Shown here piece after piece: positions 43,748 through 52,836 of a stretch of DNA of 64,000 bases. A model generated the notes under the pieces. The model was not told the origin of the DNA. It saw only the letters and a program-made list of their open reading frames with translations, and searched no databases. Source of the DNA: JAGHEK01 sp044426235 (lineage in GTDB: Bacteria > Bacillota > Clostridia > Peptostreptococcales > Peptostreptococcaceae); contig JAWXUS010000007.1 in NCBI GenBank assembly GCA_044426235.1, forward strand, positions 9,982-73,981, written 5' to 3'. The translations under genes and the position numbers were made by a program. Every line of letters begins with the position of its first letter. Position 1 is the stretch's first letter.

Positions 43748-44756
43748 ATGGAACCATATAAAATGAAAAGTTTACCTATTAAATATAAAATAAATAAAGA
43801 TTTAATGATACTTCTTTCAGAGGCATCTGCAAAATATGGAGAATACAAAGCGATTTTAAATACATTAGAATTCGAGGCAGAATTATTCTTAAATTTTCTC
43901 TTTAGATATGATCGATGAAAATGATGATAGTTTAGAGATTAAAAAACTTACAAAATCAATAGAGTATGCAACTAAAATTATTAAAGAAAAAGGAATTAGT
44001 ATGAATCTTGTAAATGAGATGCATAGAATAATTTTAGATAGTGGTAGAGGATCCACAAAGTCACCAGGAAAATTAAGAGACACTCAAAATTAGATAGGAC
44101 CAAGGGGTATCAGAATAGAACAGGCTACATTTATACCTCCGTGTCTAGAAGATATTATTGAAGATTTAATTAATTTATACGAGTATATGAATGATGCCTA
44201 TATAGATCCGATATTAGTAAATGTTTGTATATCTCACGCACAATTTGAAATTATACACCCTTATAATGATGGTAATGGAAGGCTTGGAAGAGCTTTAATA
44301 CCTATACAAATGACATATTTAAGTGATGATAGACCAATACTTTATTTATCAGAAATAATAGAATTAAACAAAATTGGATATCAAAGAGCATTGATGAACA
44401 ATAGAAGAGGTGATTTAGAATCATTTATAATTTTCTTTATGCAGTGCATTATTGATCAATACAATAATTATATAAAAAAATTAGAAATAATTAAGAATAT
44501 TTATAAAGAAGATTATGAAAAGATTAAGAGTATAAAAGGTAGTTCAATACACATTGTATTCCCAATAATGATGAATAAAGTTGTATTTACAAAAAAATAT
44601 ATTGAAGAACAAACTGGTTTAGCTACAAGCACAATATCTAGAATCATAAATCAATTATTAAATTTAGGTATTTTAGTAAAGGTTTCAAGAGGTCGAAAAA
44701 AAGAATATGAGTATGATAGAATCTATAAAATTTTTATAGGTAACGAAATTTATTGA
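43748..44756 (+). pseudogene. Fic-domain protein gene, broken
   Basis: ATG 43748 (GGAGTGA site) starts a Fic N-terminal domain. The frame shifts near 43895 and meets TAG (44091-44093) where Fic proteins have Trp in 'QN-W-IGP'. The last part (to 44756) has the catalytic 'HPYNDGNGRLGRAL' (HPFx(D/N)GNGR) and a C-terminal winged helix ('EEQTGLATSTISRII'). Fic enzymes transfer AMP to target proteins. The usual inhibitory (S/T)xxxE(G/N) helix and its surroundings seem to be missing between 'ILNTLEFEAE' and the next frame, so there is also an internal deletion. Confidence 0.8.
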
Positions 44757-44834
44757 TATAAAAATAAATTTAACTATTATTCTTATAGTGCTTTCTAGGT
44801 TTAAATAACTTCATTTAGATTAATAATCTAACTC

Positions 44835-44868
44835 AAAAAAGGAACTATACAGTATAGTTCCTTTTTTT
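44835..44868 (+). terminator. Terminator downstream of the Fic pseudogene
   Basis: GGAACTATAC/GTATAGTTCC with A and T flanks. The rest of the 309-bp gap to the next gene is A/T-rich DNA with no gene seen. Confidence 0.88.
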
Positions 44869-45065
44869 ATATTAATAGTTATATTTTATACACTTATTAT
44901 AGATTTATTATTTTTTCAGAATTTATTTATCCACACTTTTTTGTTAGATTTAGAATATATTTTTAAATCAATGTAAATAATACTACTAATTAAATGGAAT
45001 ATATAAACTAATTTTACATAAATAATATATAGTAACACTAATTTCAATACAAAAGGAGATTTAAA

Positions 45066-46394
45066 ATGAAAAGACCTCTAACTCTTTTTCTATCAACACT
45101 TATTATTACTTTAACTGGATGTTCATCAGATAATTCATCTAGTGAAATCAATGAACAAGGTATTAGTCAAATTACTTTAGAAAATGAAAATAGTGATTTA
45201 ACATTTTTAAGTCCAATTATAACTTCAGGGCAAACTAACACTTATGATGAAGATGGAAATATTATAGAAACTAATATAGATGATCCTTTATATGGTCAAG
45301 ATGGTGATTATAACAGCTTAGAGTTTTCATTTACGCTAAATAGCGATGGAACTACTACAGACAATAATACAGGACTTATGTGGGAAACTGTGCCTATGGG
45401 TGGAAAATCATCGTGGGAAGATGCAATTAATTATTGCAATGAATTAGAACTTGGTGGATATGATGATTGGAGAATACCGACTGTTGAAGAATTATTTTCT
45501 ATAAGTGATTTTTCAGTTGGATGGCCTTATTTAGACACAGGTTATTTTAGTTTTGATGAATCAAATGATTCTTCTATGATGCCTCCACAAATGGATGAAG
45601 ATGGAGGACCTCAAGGCGGTGGACCACAAGGGGGATTACCTCAAGGAGAAGAATCTCAAGGTCTAATAAATGAAAATAATTCTGAAAATAGTGAATTAAG
45701 TGAAATGCCACCTATGGAAATTCCAAATTCATCTGATTATATATCTCTTGGTGGTGTATCAAAAGATGATGGTCAATACTGGACTTCATCTCACAATATG
45801 GTTGAAGGTGATGAACGTTTAGGAGATATTGCATTTGGAGTTAATCATTCAACAGGTCACATAAAAGCATATCCCTCAGACTCAACACCTATGATGGGTA
45901 AATATGTGCGTGCAGTTAGAGGTAATGTTTATGGAGATGAAAATTATACTAATAATAACGATGGTACTGTAACTGATAATGAATCAGGTCTTATGTGGTT
46001 ACAAGATGATTTAGGTTATGGTATGGATTGGGCCGAGGCTTTATCATCTGCTGAAAATTTTGAATTTGCAGGATATGATGATTGGAGACTTCCAGATGTA
46101 AAGGAATTACAAAGTATTGTTGATTATGGTGGTTCATACCCTGCAATTAATCAAGATTATTTTAACTGTTCTATATTAGAAGAAAATGAAAATTATTATT
46201 ACTGGACATCAACATCTGCATACTTTAGTGAAATATCACCAAATTATGATTCTGCTTGGTACGTAGCTTTTGGATATACTTCTCACGGAGCGGGAGCCGT
46301 TCGTTTTTCTCCTAAATATGTAGGAAGTGAGGCTTTATCAGAAGGAGAAGATAATATATTAAATTCAGTACGTTTAGTAAGAAATGTTAATTAA
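45066..46394 (+). CDS. Lipoprotein with two DUF1566 (Lcl-like) domains
   Basis: Residues 1-19 are a lipoprotein signal with lipobox 'LTGC' (Cys19). Two DUF1566 domains follow (about 95-290 and 300-440). Each has 'GLMW', 'GGYDDWRIPT.EEL' or 'AGYDDWRLPDVKEL', 'YWTSS/T' and a C-terminal 'VR.VR'. A Gly/Pro/Gln-rich insert (~175-200, 'GGPQGGGPQGG') lies in the first. The domain is found in adhesins such as Legionella Lcl. The protein is likely attached to the outside of the membrane. Single-gene unit with its own terminator. Confidence 0.85.
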   Translation: MKRPLTLFLSTLIITLTGCSSDNSSSEINEQGISQITLENENSDLTFLSPIITSGQTNTYDEDGNIIETNIDDPLYGQDGDYNSLEFSFTLNSDGTTTDNNTGLMWETVPMGGKSSWEDAINYCNELELGGYDDWRIPTVEELFSISDFSVGWPYLDTGYFSFDESNDSSMMPPQMDEDGGPQGGGPQGGLPQGEESQGLINENNSENSELSEMPPMEIPNSSDYISLGGVSKDDGQYWTSSHNMVEGDERLGDIAFGVNHSTGHIKAYPSDSTPMMGKYVRAVRGNVYGDENYTNNNDGTVTDNESGLMWLQDDLGYGMDWAEALSSAENFEFAGYDDWRLPDVKELQSIVDYGGSYPAINQDYFNCSILEENENYYYWTSTSAYFSEISPNYDSAWYVAFGYTSHGAGAVRFSPKYVGSEALSEGEDNILNSVRLVRNVN

Positions 46395-46396
46395 GT

Positions 46397-46432
46397 AGCA
46401 AAAAAAGGACTTATATAAGTCCTTTTTTTGCT
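46397..46432. terminator. Bidirectional terminator of lipoprotein gene and nitrogenase-like operon
   Basis: A perfect 36-bp palindrome with half AGCAAAAAAAGGACTTAT lies between the convergent genes. Confidence 0.9.
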
Positions 46433-46438
46433 ATAAAT

Positions 46439-47656
46439 TTATCTTAAGTTACTAAAATATTCTTCAACAAATTCTCTAATATAATCTGCACCATTTACTC
46501 CAACGAACGGAAGGTGTGTACATATTGATTGTCCTTTTATGTTAGGAGTTGTAAATCTTACTTTCGTATTAGTATCGTCTGCAAGTGAATTTGAAACATC
46601 GTCTGCAAATATTAAAGTATTTGATAAACTCTTTAATATTTCAACTCTTTCTTTTTCAGATACTAAGTACTTAATATCAGTTTCAATTCCTTTTATTGAA
46701 TGTTTACAAACTGCATCAACTTCAAACCCCATTTGCTCAAGGTAACCTTTAAGTCCAACTATGTGATCATAATCTGCGAATATGAATGCTTTAAAATTCT
46801 TTCTAAGCATCCTTTTCATCATTGAATAGTGGCTAGTTTCTGCAATTTTATTTTGTATTCCTTCAAAATATTCTTCAACTACTGGAATATTTAAAGTATT
46901 AGATACTTCTTGAAGGAAAGCAAATGTATTTTTATATCCATAAAGAGGCATATAGATGTATGGAGTTCCAAACTTTTCTTCTAAGTACTTTGCAATTTCA
47001 AGTCCTTCATTATTAATTACAACGTTTAATCTAACACTTGACATATTAGTTAATTCATCAACTGAAGTTTTAGTACAAAGAGAAGTGTATAAATCGAAAT
47101 CGAAGTTATCCTTCATCATACGACATATTTCATTAACATCAGATTCTATTCTATAAGACCAACTTGATGCTCCAATTATATTGAAGTGTTTTTCAAGTTT
47201 TGTAGTAGGCTCTTTTGTAAATGCTTTAACTAAATACTTATATACATTTTTTTGACCTAAACTATAATCTCCGTTAAATCCTCCCTCTTCGATTCCAACA
47301 AGTTTAGCATTAACATCATCTTGCATAAACATACATATACCTTTTATATCTGTTCCAATAACTGCAGATACTGAAGATGCTAAAACGAATATTACTTTTG
47401 GAGCGAATGTTTCATCTATTTCTTTTATTGCAAGTTCAAGTCTTTCAGTATTCCCCATTATAACATCATCTTCACTCATATGTGTTGTGAAAAGACGATT
47501 TTCTTTATCAACATTTAATTTTCCAAAGAAAGAAACACTGTAGTGTGTTGTTCCTGCTGGTCCATATTCAAGTACTATACTATCTTTTACAGTTAATAAA
47601 CTCCAAATTATAGCCATTCTATCAGATGGATTTGGTAAAAATCTACATAAACTCAT
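46439..47656 (-). CDS. Nitrogenase component 1-like protein, NifK-like subunit
   Basis: The 405-residue protein belongs to the nitrogenase/oxidoreductase component 1 superfamily, seen by position after the NifD-like gene and by patterns such as 'EYGPAGTTHYS' and 'IGTDIKGICMFMQ', which line up with P-cluster loops. Only Cys4 ('SLCRFLPNPSDR') is in a likely cluster-ligand place; the other two loops have Thr/Ser instead of Cys. So the cluster would be held mainly by the partner, as in some asymmetric nitrogenase-like complexes. It starts 1 bp after the NifD-like stop; the repeated GGAGGA in that gene's tail serves as its ribosome site. Confidence 0.75.
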   Translation of the reverse strand: MSLCRFLPNPSDRMAIIWSLLTVKDSIVLEYGPAGTTHYSVSFFGKLNVDKENRLFTTHMSEDDVIMGNTERLELAIKEIDETFAPKVIFVLASSVSAVIGTDIKGICMFMQDDVNAKLVGIEEGGFNGDYSLGQKNVYKYLVKAFTKEPTTKLEKHFNIIGASSWSYRIESDVNEICRMMKDNFDFDLYTSLCTKTSVDELTNMSSVRLNVVINNEGLEIAKYLEEKFGTPYIYMPLYGYKNTFAFLQEVSNTLNIPVVEEYFEGIQNKIAETSHYSMMKRMLRKNFKAFIFADYDHIVGLKGYLEQMGFEVDAVCKHSIKGIETDIKYLVSEKERVEILKSLSNTLIFADDVSNSLADDTNTKVRFTTPNIKGQSICTHLPFVGVNGADYIREFVEEYFSNLR

Positions 47657-47657
47657 A

Positions 47658-49040
47658 CTACATTCCTCCTCTTTTGATGTGTGCAGGATGTCCTCCGCTT
47701 TTACTTATGTGAGCCGGATGTCCTCCCATTTTCGTAGTTTCAATTCCTGTTAATATTTCAGTTTTATATCTTATTGATGCCTCACTACTAAATACTAATT
47801 CTTCAAGTAAGAATTTAGTTGTTTCAAATCCTAAAAGTGAATTTGCACGATCTGTGGCTACTACTGCAATTCCTTTTTTCTGAAGTCTAAGTGCGTACTC
47901 GTGACCTAAGTATAGATTTGGTTTTAAAACATCATATACGTGTTGAAGTGGAGCTATATTTGCACCAAATGTTACGTATGGATTATGATTTTTTTCAATT
48001 GAAGTTTTATACTCTGCATCTTGTGGAGCTATTTCAGATAATTGAATAAGTTCAGGTTTCATACCTAATTTACACATAAATTCATTTATTTCAAAGTTTC
48101 TATATGGAGTGTTTCCATATACATAGCTTATACCTTTTAATTTAGTAACTGCATCTAAAACTAATTTTCTAGATTCTTCATATTTTTCGTGTATTTCATC
48201 TAAAAGATTAATTTCTAAGAAGTTAAATAATTCTTCATAACATTTCATAGTTCTATCTGGATCTGCCATTCTTTCGAATAAAACGTATGGAGTGTTAAAC
48301 CTTTGTTTCATTTTCTTTGCAAGAGGAAGCGCAGTTTCGTGAACTACAACATTTACTTTTGCATTTGGTGCTTTTTCTATATCAGGAACCGTACAACCAG
48401 ATGGCATCATAAGTCCAACTTCGATATTTTGTTTAGTTAATATATCGTGAAGTTCTGTTCCGACAAAACTTCCAAGTCTTTGGCCTAAAACATTTACAAC
48501 GTTATCATTAACATCTTGTTCTTTCATAATTTCTATACAAGATGTCATTGTTCTTTCAATTCCTGGCATATGATCTTGACTCTTAAAGTGTTCTGTATGA
48601 ACTGCCATTACTGGTATTTGATATTCATCAGATAAAGCATATGAAAGTGCATCGAAATCATCTCCAATAATTTCAACAACACACGTTGTAACTAAGAATA
48701 CACAACTTGGCTTATATTCATCATACATTTCTCTAAATGCTTTTTCAGTTTTTTCAACACTTCCAAAAGTAACATCATTGTGATCTAGTACTACCGATAA
48801 ACATCTTCCAGCAATTCCACCAAATTCATCAGATAATGCTAATGTTTTAGTGTAGTAAGTACATTCATTAGTTCCAATAACTATTATTAAAGCATCTTCT
48901 ATTCCGCGAACTGCAATCGCAGCACCCATTAAAGGACAATGTTTCCCTGGGAATAAGTAGTTAGTAAGCGGTAAAACTTCTTTCATACTTCCTACTTCTT
49001 GTAATTTTTTTAAACGAGTAACAATTTTTTGACTATCCAA
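47658..49040 (-). CDS. Nitrogenase component 1-like protein, NifD-like subunit
   Basis: The 460-residue protein shows three Cys in the usual P-cluster places: Cys35 ('PGKHCPLMGA'), Cys60 ('GTNECTYYTK') and Cys120 ('VTTCVVEIIGDD'). The FeMo-cofactor Cys and His of real NifD are not evident, so it is not a classical dinitrogenase. The C-terminal tail repeats GGHPAHI twice ('MGGHPAHISKSGGHPAHIKR'), giving four His close together, a possible metal-binding tail. It sits between ABC transporter genes and the NifK-like gene. Probably part of an electron-transfer reductase whose substrate comes through the transporter. Confidence 0.8.
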   Translation of the reverse strand: MDSQKIVTRLKKLQEVGSMKEVLPLTNYLFPGKHCPLMGAAIAVRGIEDALIIVIGTNECTYYTKTLALSDEFGGIAGRCLSVVLDHNDVTFGSVEKTEKAFREMYDEYKPSCVFLVTTCVVEIIGDDFDALSYALSDEYQIPVMAVHTEHFKSQDHMPGIERTMTSCIEIMKEQDVNDNVVNVLGQRLGSFVGTELHDILTKQNIEVGLMMPSGCTVPDIEKAPNAKVNVVVHETALPLAKKMKQRFNTPYVLFERMADPDRTMKCYEELFNFLEINLLDEIHEKYEESRKLVLDAVTKLKGISYVYGNTPYRNFEINEFMCKLGMKPELIQLSEIAPQDAEYKTSIEKNHNPYVTFGANIAPLQHVYDVLKPNLYLGHEYALRLQKKGIAVVATDRANSLLGFETTKFLLEELVFSSEASIRYKTEILTGIETTKMGGHPAHISKSGGHPAHIKRGGM

Positions 49041-49052
49041 AGTGAAACCTCC

Positions 49053-49832
49053 CTAATTAATTTCTTTATATACTATAACTGGTTTATCTCTGTTTTCTAT
49101 ATTTATAATTTCACAGTCAACATCATAAACCTCTTTCATCATTTTCTTTGTTATAACTTCATTTGGAGTTCCTTCAGAATACTTTTTCCCATTTTTTATA
49201 ACTATAATTCTATCACTAACTTCAAGTGCGTGACTTAAATCATGAAGTACCATAATTATTCCCATATTTGAAACTCTATTTAAGTTTTTAACTAATTTCA
49301 TAGTTTCAAGTTGGTGAGATATATCAAGATAAGTTGTTGGTTCATCTAAGAATAATAATTCAGGTTTTTGTGCTAAAACAGTTGCTATCCAAACTCTTTG
49401 AGCCTCTCCTCCAGAACATGCATTAATAGATTTATCTTTAAGATGTTTAACTCCAGACATCTCCATTGCCCAATCAACTATCTCTTTATCTTCTTCTGAA
49501 TTTCCTTTATTCCATTTTTGATATGGCATACGACCATAACTAACTAAATCTTTAACTTTAAAATCAGGTGGTGCAGAGTGCTTTTGAGGTAGCACTCCAA
49601 CAACTCTTGCAAATTCTTTATTATTTATTAAATCAACGTTAGTTTCATTTAAGTAAACTTCACCTTTTTTAAGAGGTAAAAGTCTAGTAAGTGCTTTTAG
49701 TACTGTTGATTTTCCAGAACCATTAGGACCAATAATTGTAGTTATTTGACCTTTATAAACACTAACATCTATTTCATCTACAACAACAAAATCTCCATAT
49801 CCAATCTGAATATTTTTTGCTTTAATTTCCAT
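49053..49832 (-). CDS. Siderophore/cobalamin-type ABC importer ATPase (FecE/BtuD type)
   Basis: The 259-residue ATPase has Walker A 'GPNGSGKST', signature 'ACSGGEAQRVWIATVLAQ' and Walker B 'LLFLDEPTTYLD', as in FecE/FhuC proteins. It overlaps the permease gene by 11 bp, so the two are translationally coupled. It powers uptake of an iron complex or corrinoid-like ligand. Confidence 0.9.
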   Translation of the reverse strand: MEIKAKNIQIGYGDFVVVDEIDVSVYKGQITTIIGPNGSGKSTVLKALTRLLPLKKGEVYLNETNVDLINNKEFARVVGVLPQKHSAPPDFKVKDLVSYGRMPYQKWNKGNSEEDKEIVDWAMEMSGVKHLKDKSINACSGGEAQRVWIATVLAQKPELLFLDEPTTYLDISHQLETMKLVKNLNRVSNMGIIMVLHDLSHALEVSDRIIVIKNGKKYSEGTPNEVITKKMMKEVYDVDCEIINIENRDKPVIVYKEIN

Positions 49833-50850
49833 AAACCTTTCCTCCTTTTTTTAACATGTATAAAAAGAACGGTCCACCAGATACTGCCATTATTATACCA
49901 ACTGGAATTTCAACCCCTGGAACTATTGTACGACCAATAGTATCTGCAATAACTAATGTTAAAGCTCCAAGAAGTGTTGAAACTGGAAGAAGTGCTTTAT
50001 AATCAGATCCGACAATCATTCTTGAAACGTGAGGCACAACAAGTCCTACAAATCCTATCATTCCAACTACTGAAACAGTTGCAGCGGCTAAGAATGCAGA
50101 AACTGCAGAAAGTAAAATTCTACTTTTACTAACATTTGTACCAAGGCTTTTTGCCATTTCATCTCCTAGTTGAAGTAAGTTTGCAAGTTTTATACAACAA
50201 AATCCTAAAACTAAACCAACACTTCCATAAACTAAAGCAATTTTAACTTGATCCCAAGACCTTCCAGCTAAACTACCATTCATAAAAGATAAAACTCCTT
50301 GTAAATTATCAGAGTTCATAAGTTGAAGAAGTGAATTGTATGCACCAAGAACTGAATTTATGGCAACTCCAGATAGAATTAATCTAACAGGATTTATCCC
50401 ACCATTCCAAGCCATTGAATAAATCAAAATACAAGCAAGTCCAGCCCCTATGAATGCGAAAATTGGAACTGATGCTGATAAATCCGGGAAAAGTAATAAA
50501 ATTGTTATTGCAGCCGTTCCAGCCCCTGCTGATACCCCTATACTTCCAGGATCTGCAAGCGGATTTCTCATAACTGATTGAAGTAAAGCACCAGATACCG
50601 ATAACGATGCCCCAACTATTAACCCCAAAATCATACGTGGAAGACGAAGATTAATAATTATGATTTCTGCTGAACGACTCCCCTCTCCCTTTAAAATATC
50701 AATAATATCAAAAAATCCATAATCAGTACTTCCAACTGATAAAGAATAAATTGAAAATAAAAATATTAAACCTACTAGAATAGAACATATAAAACTAACT
50801 TTAAAAGCTGTTGGTTTTTTCTTTTCTTTAATTACTTCAGTTGCTACCAT
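49822..50850 (-). CDS. FecCD-family ABC importer permease
   Basis: The 342-residue protein has about ten membrane helices and FecCD motifs: 'LRLPRMILGLIVGASLSVSGALLQSVMRNPLADPGSIGVSAGAG' split over residues ~66-110, and 'GMIGFVGLVVPHVSRMIVG' (~253-272). It works as a homodimer with the ATPase and the binding lipoprotein of the same operon. Confidence 0.92.
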   Translation of the reverse strand: MVATEVIKEKKKPTAFKVSFICSILVGLIFLFSIYSLSVGSTDYGFFDIIDILKGEGSRSAEIIIINLRLPRMILGLIVGASLSVSGALLQSVMRNPLADPGSIGVSAGAGTAAITILLLFPDLSASVPIFAFIGAGLACILIYSMAWNGGINPVRLILSGVAINSVLGAYNSLLQLMNSDNLQGVLSFMNGSLAGRSWDQVKIALVYGSVGLVLGFCCIKLANLLQLGDEMAKSLGTNVSKSRILLSAVSAFLAAATVSVVGMIGFVGLVVPHVSRMIVGSDYKALLPVSTLLGALTLVIADTIGRTIVPGVEIPVGIIMAVSGGPFFLYMLKKGGKVYGN

Positions 50851-50865
50851 AAAAGTTCCTCCAAA

Positions 50866-51627
50866 TTAAGTTAATTCTAAAATAGAATCGGCAAGACTTA
50901 GGTAAACATCATTCATATCAGAATCTTCAACGAACTCAAATACAGTTCCACCTTTATTTTCTGCAATTTGAATATCGCCACTTCTAGGAATGTATTTTAC
51001 TATTTCAGTCTCAATTTCTTCACAAGCCTTTTCAACTATTTCAACTTCATTTTCTATATTTTTAGCATTTAATATAATACCTTTTAATTTTGCATATCCA
51101 CGAGAACCAAAACTTTTTATAGCTTGAGAAATATTGTTTGCTGCATAAAGTGCCATCATTTCTCCTGATGAAACTATAAATACTTCTTTTGCATATCCAC
51201 CACGAATTGGCATTGCAAATCCTCCACAAACAACGTCCCCTAAAACATCATATATTACGATATCTGGATCATAAACTTTGAATGCCTCAAGTTCTTCAAG
51301 TTTTTCAAAAGCTGAAATTATACCACGACCTGCACAACCAATACCTGGAATTGGTCCACCAGATTCCACACATAAAACTCCATTATATCCTTCAAAAACT
51401 ATATCTTCTAAAGTTAAGCTATCTCCTTTTAACTTTAATTGATCAAGAACTGTAGGTATTTTTTCACCATTAGTTAAATTCTTTGTTGAATCTGCTTTTG
51501 GGTCGCACCCTATTTGCATAACTTTGAAACCTTTTTTTGAAAGTGCTGCCGATAAATTAGATGTAGTAGTTGATTTCCCTATTCCACCTTTTCCGTATAT
51601 TGCTATTTTTCTTACTTTTTTCTCCAT
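50866..51627 (-). CDS. NifH-like ATPase (nitrogenase iron-protein family)
   Basis: The 253-residue protein has Walker A 'YGKGGIGKST' (11-20), 'GCDPKADST' (40-48) and the two Cys that hold the shared [4Fe-4S] cluster: Cys98 ('PGIGCAGRG') and Cys134 ('DVVCGGFAMPIR'). These are hallmark NifH/BchL/CfbC residues. It should be an ATP-driven one-electron donor to the NifD/K-like pair. It is between the binding protein and the permease, so transport and reduction genes are interleaved. Confidence 0.92.
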   Translation of the reverse strand: MEKKVRKIAIYGKGGIGKSTTTSNLSAALSKKGFKVMQIGCDPKADSTKNLTNGEKIPTVLDQLKLKGDSLTLEDIVFEGYNGVLCVESGGPIPGIGCAGRGIISAFEKLEELEAFKVYDPDIVIYDVLGDVVCGGFAMPIRGGYAKEVFIVSSGEMMALYAANNISQAIKSFGSRGYAKLKGIILNAKNIENEVEIVEKACEEIETEIVKYIPRSGDIQIAENKGGTVFEFVEDSDMNDVYLSLADSILELT

Positions 51628-51646
51628 AACTCTCTCCTAATAAAAT

Positions 51647-51687
51647 ATTAAATCTATATTAAAGACTATGTTTAATATAGATTTAAT
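51647..51687. other. Long hairpin between binding protein and NifH-like gene
   Basis: Perfect 17-bp arms (ATTAAATCTATATTAAA and its inverse) around a 7-base loop. There is no T run right after the stem on the minus strand, so partial termination or mRNA protection is possible, which would give more binding protein than enzyme. Confidence 0.65.
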
Positions 51688-51708
51688 GTTTGTTTTATTT
51701 ATTTTTTT

Positions 51709-52758
51709 CTAACTAAGAACTTCATCAAGTAAATCTATTAAACTATCTATACTGTCTATTACTTGTATTCCACCGAATACCCAGTAATTAGTAGTTAAGT
51801 ATAATACTTTATCTTCTTGAACAGCTTTAGTACTATTCCATACATCACTTTGAACTGCCATTGCATCAAGTGCTGATTGCTTTGAAACTTCAGGATCTTG
51901 AGTTGAATTTATAAATATCATTAAGTCATTTTGTAAATCAACTAAACTTTCTAAACTAACAGGAGAGTTTGATCCACCCATAGAATCGTTATAAGCATTT
52001 TCAAAACCTAATGCTTTCATAACAGAACCTAGAGTTGAGCTTTCTTGTTGTGCATAAAAGTCCATATTGTTAGTTACCATAGTACTTAAGAATACTGTCC
52101 CTTCAAAACGTTCTTTTGCATCTACCATTTTTGCATCAAGTGCATCAAATCTTTCCATTAATTCAGTAGCTATTTGCTCTTGTTCTGGTGTTTTTGAGAA
52201 AGCATCAGTAAACGATTTAGTTTCTTCTTTTATTAAACCATATGGATCTGCTAATCCATAAGTTGTAGCTATTACATAACACGGAATTCCTGCATCTTGA
52301 AGTACTTTACCATGAGTTTCCATAGCTGATTCTGGTATTAATACAAGTTCTGGATCTGCATCGATTATACTTTCAAGATCAAATGATTCAGCAGTAATTG
52401 CAGTTACAACCTCAGCAGTTAAATCTTCTGGATATTCAAGAACTGTAGTTTGTGGAACCATTAAAAGATCTACACCCATTTCATGAAGTGCTAAAACTGG
52501 AGCAGTTGATAAACAAACTATTCTCTCAGGTACACTATCAAGAACTATGTCTTCATAACCTTTTTCAACTAAAACTGGAACATGCTTTAATACGAATTGT
52601 CCATTACTCTCATCTGTAGATTCTTCTTGAACCACTTCTTCTTGAGTAGTTTGTGAGTCTTGTGTTGTATCGCTACTTTCGTTACTTGAACTACAACCTG
52701 TAAGTAAAGTTACAGTTATACCAAATAAACAAAGCTTTTTTATCATAGATTTATTCAT
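51709..52758 (-). CDS. ABC importer substrate-binding lipoprotein (FecB/BtuF type)
   Basis: The 349-residue protein has a lipoprotein signal ('TLLTGCSSS', Cys22), an acidic Ser/Glu/Gln linker, then a periplasmic-binding-protein type III fold ('PERIVCLSTAPVLALHEMG', 'ADPELVLIP', 'DLMIFINS'). Such proteins bind iron siderophores, haem or corrinoids. It is the first gene of the operon and lies behind a consensus promoter and a Fur-like box. The ligand is not evident. Confidence 0.9.
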   Translation of the reverse strand: MNKSMIKKLCLFGITVTLLTGCSSSNESSDTTQDSQTTQEEVVQEESTDESNGQFVLKHVPVLVEKGYEDIVLDSVPERIVCLSTAPVLALHEMGVDLLMVPQTTVLEYPEDLTAEVVTAITAESFDLESIIDADPELVLIPESAMETHGKVLQDAGIPCYVIATTYGLADPYGLIKEETKSFTDAFSKTPEQEQIATELMERFDALDAKMVDAKERFEGTVFLSTMVTNNMDFYAQQESSTLGSVMKALGFENAYNDSMGGSNSPVSLESLVDLQNDLMIFINSTQDPEVSKQSALDAMAVQSDVWNSTKAVQEDKVLYLTTNYWVFGGIQVIDSIDSLIDLLDEVLS

Positions 52759-52809
52759 AAAATCCCCCTAGATATTGATTTTTATTATTATTTAATATGG
52801 AAATGCTAA

Positions 52810-52824
52810 TGATATTAGTTATCA
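52810..52824. promoter_or_regulatory. Fur-box-like operator
   Basis: TGATATTAGTTATCA matches the Fur 7-1-7 consensus TGATAATNATTATCA at 12 of 14 fixed positions. It lies 12 bp downstream of the -10 box, so a bound repressor would block transcription of the ABC/nitrogenase-like operon. Confidence 0.7.
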
Positions 52825-52836
52825 TTCGACTATTTC

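Noticed and set aside
17134..44756. Genetic code change with TGA or TAG read as Trp
   Set aside because: TGA and TAG end several intact genes (TAG ends nanK, TGA ends the radical SAM gene at 40938), TGG is used for Trp throughout, and the affected genes mostly carry other lesions.
46439..52758. Nitrogen fixation operon
   Set aside because: Cofactor-binding Cys/His are not evident, NifK-like lacks cluster Cys, no nifB/E/N genes, and genes are mixed with an iron-type importer and Fur box.
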